Under the pieces are notes generated by a model that saw only the letters and a program-made list of their open reading frames with translations, was not told the DNA's origin and searched no databases. 47,119 nucleotides of DNA from Tieghemiomyces parasiticus (Eukaryota; Kickxellomycota; Dimargaritomycetes; Dimargaritales; Dimargaritaceae): assembly GCA_027575765.1 (NCBI GenBank), contig JANBPT010000293.1, forward strand, positions 1 through 47,119. Direction: 5' to 3'. Each line of letters starts with the position of its first letter. Within the stretch, counting starts at the first letter, position 1. This document shows, piece by piece, positions 43,360 to 47,119 of this stretch. The position numbers and the translations under genes were made by a program.

Positions 43360-46331
43360 GCTCAGCTTAACGGCGTGTTATCTGTAATTCACTGCCACCC
43401 TTCTTGATTGTCTCCTTTTGGCTTCCCTCCTCCCTCCTGATGCTTCCCCGTGATTATTAATGTATCTTCCCTGGTCTAACAGGTTTTCCTGCAACCCGCG
43501 CCCTGTCGACTTTGAATTGGCTAATGCCTGTCGTATAAAACACTGGCTAGAAAATTTGGGTAAGTATTCAATTCTATCACCCTCCTAATACCTCGCTTAA
43601 GCATCCAGTAAGTTCCATTGCTGCTGGCGTAGGTACCTAACCCGAGACAGCGTATGCCATATACCACATTTGGCGCACTGAGCGTCGTCAAGATATGAGA
43701 CGTATACCCGTATTGTATGGCGGTATAGAACAAGTAATTGTCACCACGTAAACAGCCTATAGAGTACCTCGGCAACCTTGACACTAATCACTGTGAGACG
43801 AAGAATCGTGGCCGCATTGGGCAAGGGCTCACTCCATATTTAATCATTAGCCTGGATGCATAAATGGGCCCTCCCCTCTCTCTGTCTATCGTAGGCAGGC
43901 GACTAGAAACGATTGTATCCCGCCTCCTCCCTCTCCATAGGAGGAAGCCCCTTTATCATTGAATCCCAACGATGCAATTCAAAGTGGGGAGCCAGGTCTG
44001 GCGGTGTTTTTCGCCCCACGGCTCACTATATTTTACTGTGTCCGTTTGAATTCGTGCTGCCCATCCCCATACAGTACCCCACATCGAGAAGCCTTCGGTT
44101 GCTCCTCTCATTTACTAGTACTACTTCTGGGGGCCCTCTTACCGTATCGATACCATTCTATTATTATCTACATAACGCTTAGACTAATATAGGTACGATT
44201 TCTAGGCAATGGTACCATGCCGCTCTCCGAAGTTCCGATCGGATCAGCTGGCTGCAATGCTGGACTGAAATCTCACCAGAGGATGGTCACTTGTAAATAT
44301 GAAAAAAATGACAGTCAGGTTAGACCGGATACTGGTGCTGCCCAGTCGGCCTCAGGGAAATATCCGTCCGAGCACCAACCCCCCCTCATACCGCTAGTAC
44401 AATGAGATCGGTCGGGACGTTCTTAAAGTGGCGCTTATCTTGACGCATTACAATCTCCACGCCCCTCACACGCTGTTTCATTGCCTGCACCCACAGATTG
44501 CATCATGCACTAGACGAGGCCTGGAACGCTCGCTGCGAACATAAATTCCGCATTGGTACTACGTAATCCGCTCGGCGGCAACGGATCACTCATTACCCCT
44601 AAATGGATTAAACCCCCAGACGCTGAATCCCCAGGGAGCTGCTCAGGGCCTTCATAATTAATCTACTGCCAGGTCGGAAAATCTCACACCCACCTGCCTA
44701 CTTCCTCAGGTCACCCCTGTGCAGTCATACACTCCCATTGCTGATCCTGGCAGCATTGTTGAGCGCCCCTTAATACGCCACCATTTGACGCGTCTGCCTG
44801 GGAACGGCCGGAACTAGGCTGCATGCGGGATGAATAGAGAGGAGGGGCTGACCGGGTGCGAGGGGAGGGGGATAAGCGTACGGCTTGAGTTGAAAGACAA
44901 CGCACAAGCGGTGTCACGACTGCTGGCTTCGTCCGTGGCTGTGGTAAAAACACACACACAGCCAAACGTCTGCATTGGCCGACCCTTAATCGGCTCGGGC
45001 TTGGATCCTTCGCCGTTCGGAGACCGGGGTCATCGCTCGGCACTCCCTGGGATTAACTGCTGATCAGTTATAGCCTTCTATTGCGCTATATCCCACCGTC
45101 CAGATCTGTAAGGGCCCGGAGGCTACCCAACTTGGGCGCCTGTCACAACTGCATCCAGACAGCCACGCGGCTAACCTGTGAATATTCCCCGGCGGGAGTC
45201 ATAAGGGTGGCCGTCTGAAAGTAGCGAACCACACCCCGGCCGGGGGTAGGGTCCTTTACGGGGATGGGAGAACGATTACAATGCAGTACCACTGGGTTAT
45301 CCCCGGCAATATCATTGACCAGCATAACTGCTGGGTTAATTAGCGGCGTCACGTATGAACTTGCCACGCAGGACTACGCACTCTTCCCATTGAGGTGTTT
45401 ATGATCGTCAACTAGATGGCTATTCGCCATACCCTTTCTAAACGGACCACCCAAGCGCATAGTGGGCCTTTCTAGTCACCACTGTATTCCAATTTGGCCA
45501 TCAGCAAGCAGGGGCGGCCCATACAGAACAGCGACCCTCTCCCTCGACGCTACATGGCCGCCTCGAGATTGGGCCAACCTGGCTTCCACTACACCATGCC
45601 CATGCTTCGTTGGCATGAACCGATGCGGATGTGGACGACACAATGGTCCGAGTGGCCGACTGAATCGGATTACTTTAGGCCTTGCTATATCTGGGTGAGC
45701 CGTTGGCTTCCTAACCTAGGCCGCATCGCACACCAAGGTGCAGCATAGGGGTGATGCTATGATACACTACCCCTGACCTAAACGTTGCCGTCTTACCCCC
45801 CCTCCTCCTCCTCCTCACTCCCGCGTCACTGACTCAGGCTGCCTTGATTCGGCAATACTGGCGCGCTCTACCGGCAGCGTTGGTCCAGCATTATGGTTGG
45901 GGCAAGGACTGGCCCGAGAGGCAGGCCAACCGCCCCCCCCCCAAGGAACGCCACCAACCTACCTCTATCTCCTACCACTCACTATGTCTCGACCGACCCT
46001 CCCCGCTCCCCCACCCCTTCTGCCTTCCCACTCTCAGTCGGTTGCGCACTATTCTGTAAGGCAGTAATAAGTGGATGCGGGGGAGGGTAGATGATGGGTA
46101 AGGGGAGTCCTCTGCCTTGTCACCTTCGGTCGGTATAAATCCCGGGCGTTGGCCATGTCCTGACTCATTCAGTTATCCCTCGATAATTCGCAATTTAAGG
46201 AGCTAGGCATCGCTTCTCAATCCTCGATCCCGTCCCCACTTCTGATCTCTATCTACTTGTATAGTCTTTTTGTCCAACAGCTTCCATTCCCCTCCCGATC
46301 GATCCATCGCCCTTTCCGTTTATCAACTGCC
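43360..46331. other. Intergenic region between the two LeuA-like genes
   Basis: Nearly 3 kb with no frame I can support on either strand. It holds the 3' region of the first gene and the promoter of the second. CTCCTCCTCCTCCTC near 45803 and a C run near 45936 are simple sequence. No relic of a third copy was visible. Confidence 0.45.
46134..46139 (+). promoter_or_regulatory. Possible TATA box of second LeuA-like gene
   Basis: TATAAA in the context GGTATAAATCCC lies about 190 bp before ATG 46332, and the following leader is C/T-rich. The distance is reasonable for a fungal promoter with a leader of about 100-160 nt. Sequence context alone supports it. Confidence 0.35.
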
Positions 46332-47119
46332 ATGCTGGGAACCAACGGTCTATCCACCCCTGCCGCCAAGTCGGGCAACGGGACCACCCTGACCAATGGT
46401 CACGGGCCCCTCCGCACCATCTACTTCAGCGACACCTCCCTTCGGGACGGCGAACAAGCCCCCGGGGTCAACTTTAGCCTGGACAAGAAGGTAGCCATCG
46501 CCCGGGAGCTCTCCAAAATGGGCATCGACGAGATCGATGCCAGCTTCCCAGTATCCTCGGCGTCTTCCTTCGAGGCCTGTCAACGCATCGCTCGCGAGGT
46601 CGGCCCGCTCATGGAGGGTCGCCAACATATCGGCAAGCCCGTAATGGTCACAGCCCTGACTCGGCCGATCGAATACGATATTGACAGGACCTATGAGGCC
46701 ATCAAGGACGCGCCACGGTTTGCCATCCGCCTCTTTATCGCCACCTCCGATATCCACCTGGAACACAAACTCCGCATCACCCGGGAAAAGTGTCTAGAGA
46801 TGATTGACCACGGGACCCGCTACGCGCTTCGGTACACCCCGCACGTCACCCTGTGTTCGGAAGATTCCGCCCGCTCCGACCCCGAGTTTTTATGCCGAGC
46901 CTTTCAGACCGCCATCGACGCTGGTGCCGATACCGTTTACCTCTCCGATACCGTCGGCTCCTGCATCCCGGCCGAGTTTTACCGGATCGTCAAGTACTGT
47001 GTCGACCACACCACCCACGACCCGCAACGCGTCCGTTGGGGTGTGCACACCCACAACGACCTGGGGTTGGGGGTGGCCAATATTTTGGCCGGTATCGAGG
47101 CCGGCGCCACCATCATCGA
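46332..47119 (+). CDS. LeuA-type acyl-CoA/2-oxo acid condensing enzyme, second copy (partial)
   Basis: Open from ATG 46332 to the window edge (262 codons visible). It is a paralogue of the gene at 42017, with FSDTSLRDGEQAPGVNF, AIARELSKMGIDEIDASFP, IKDAPRFAIRLFIATSDIHL and GVHTHNDLGLG with the HxH metal site. It has a longer N-terminal tail (~27 residues, Gly/Thr/Asn-rich) and lacks the intron that interrupts its neighbour just before the RWGVH block. The two share long identical strings (for example PRFAIRLFIATSD), so they arose by tandem duplication. Whether this copy has a C-terminal regulatory domain cannot be seen here. Different substrates for the two copies are possible. Confidence 0.85.
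   Translation, partial: MLGTNGLSTPAAKSGNGTTLTNGHGPLRTIYFSDTSLRDGEQAPGVNFSLDKKVAIARELSKMGIDEIDASFPVSSASSFEACQRIAREVGPLMEGRQHIGKPVMVTALTRPIEYDIDRTYEAIKDAPRFAIRLFIATSDIHLEHKLRITREKCLEMIDHGTRYALRYTPHVTLCSEDSARSDPEFLCRAFQTAIDAGADTVYLSDTVGSCIPAEFYRIVKYCVDHTTHDPQRVRWGVHTHNDLGLGVANILAGIEAGATII

Noticed and set aside
1..47119. CRISPR arrays, tRNA or rRNA genes, bacterial-type operons
   Set aside because: I saw no regularly spaced repeats, no convincing tRNA A/B box pairs with cloverleaf ends and no operon spacing; the DNA is eukaryotic. A covariance-model scan would be the decisive test for RNA genes.

Overview
The window looks like nuclear DNA of a filamentous, probably early-diverging fungus. Genes carry short GT-AG introns (about 50 to 150 nt), lie on both strands and encode typical fungal proteins: a Kin4-like kinase, an Aro7-type chorismate mutase, a Gpd1-type dehydrogenase and a UPF0642 nucleolar protein. 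Dimargaritales or another Zoopagomycota lineage is only a guess; nothing in the sequence fixes the species.

Layout. (1) 750-2556 and 36008-37814 are two arms of a ~1.8 kb inverted repeat. Each arm carries one copy of an unrecognised ankyrin-like gene, with a short F-box-like module upstream: apparently intact at 2632-2826, broken at 35759-36000. (2) 6.0-28 kb is a GC-rich housekeeping block: an unresolved multi-exon gene (6.0-7.6 kb), a Kin4-like kinase (9.4-14.1 kb), a UPF0642 gene (18 kb), a UPF0132-like membrane protein (20 kb), chorismate mutase (21-22 kb), NAD-dependent glycerol-3-phosphate dehydrogenase (23.6-25.1 kb), a PDCD5-like protein (26 kb) and a dienelactone hydrolase (27 kb). 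(3) 28.3-39.9 kb is poorer in GC, visibly poor in CpG and full of transposon debris. It holds a decayed Ty3/gypsy element (gag, protease, RT, RNase H, integrase, 3' LTR) interrupted by a solo LTR of its own family, a diverged LTR in the opposite orientation, the right repeat arm, and a dead Tc1/mariner transposase. (4) 42.0-47.1 kb carries two tandem LeuA-type (isopropylmalate/homocitrate synthase-like) genes, the second cut by the window edge.

How the parts relate. The housekeeping genes are independent and show no operon-like logic. The two LeuA-like genes are a tandem duplication and may feed a specialised amino-acid or 2-oxoacid elongation route. The accessory flanks look like a fast-evolving compartment: the two repeat copies differ mostly by amino-acid replacements, many of them C-to-T changes at CpG, and both carry the same in-frame TGA codons, which may be CpG decay or, for the first, lie inside a 120-nt intron. 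The candidates for something undescribed are this duplicated F-box/ankyrin-like family, with its homogenised body and diverged 5' module, and the paired short LeuA-like enzymes.
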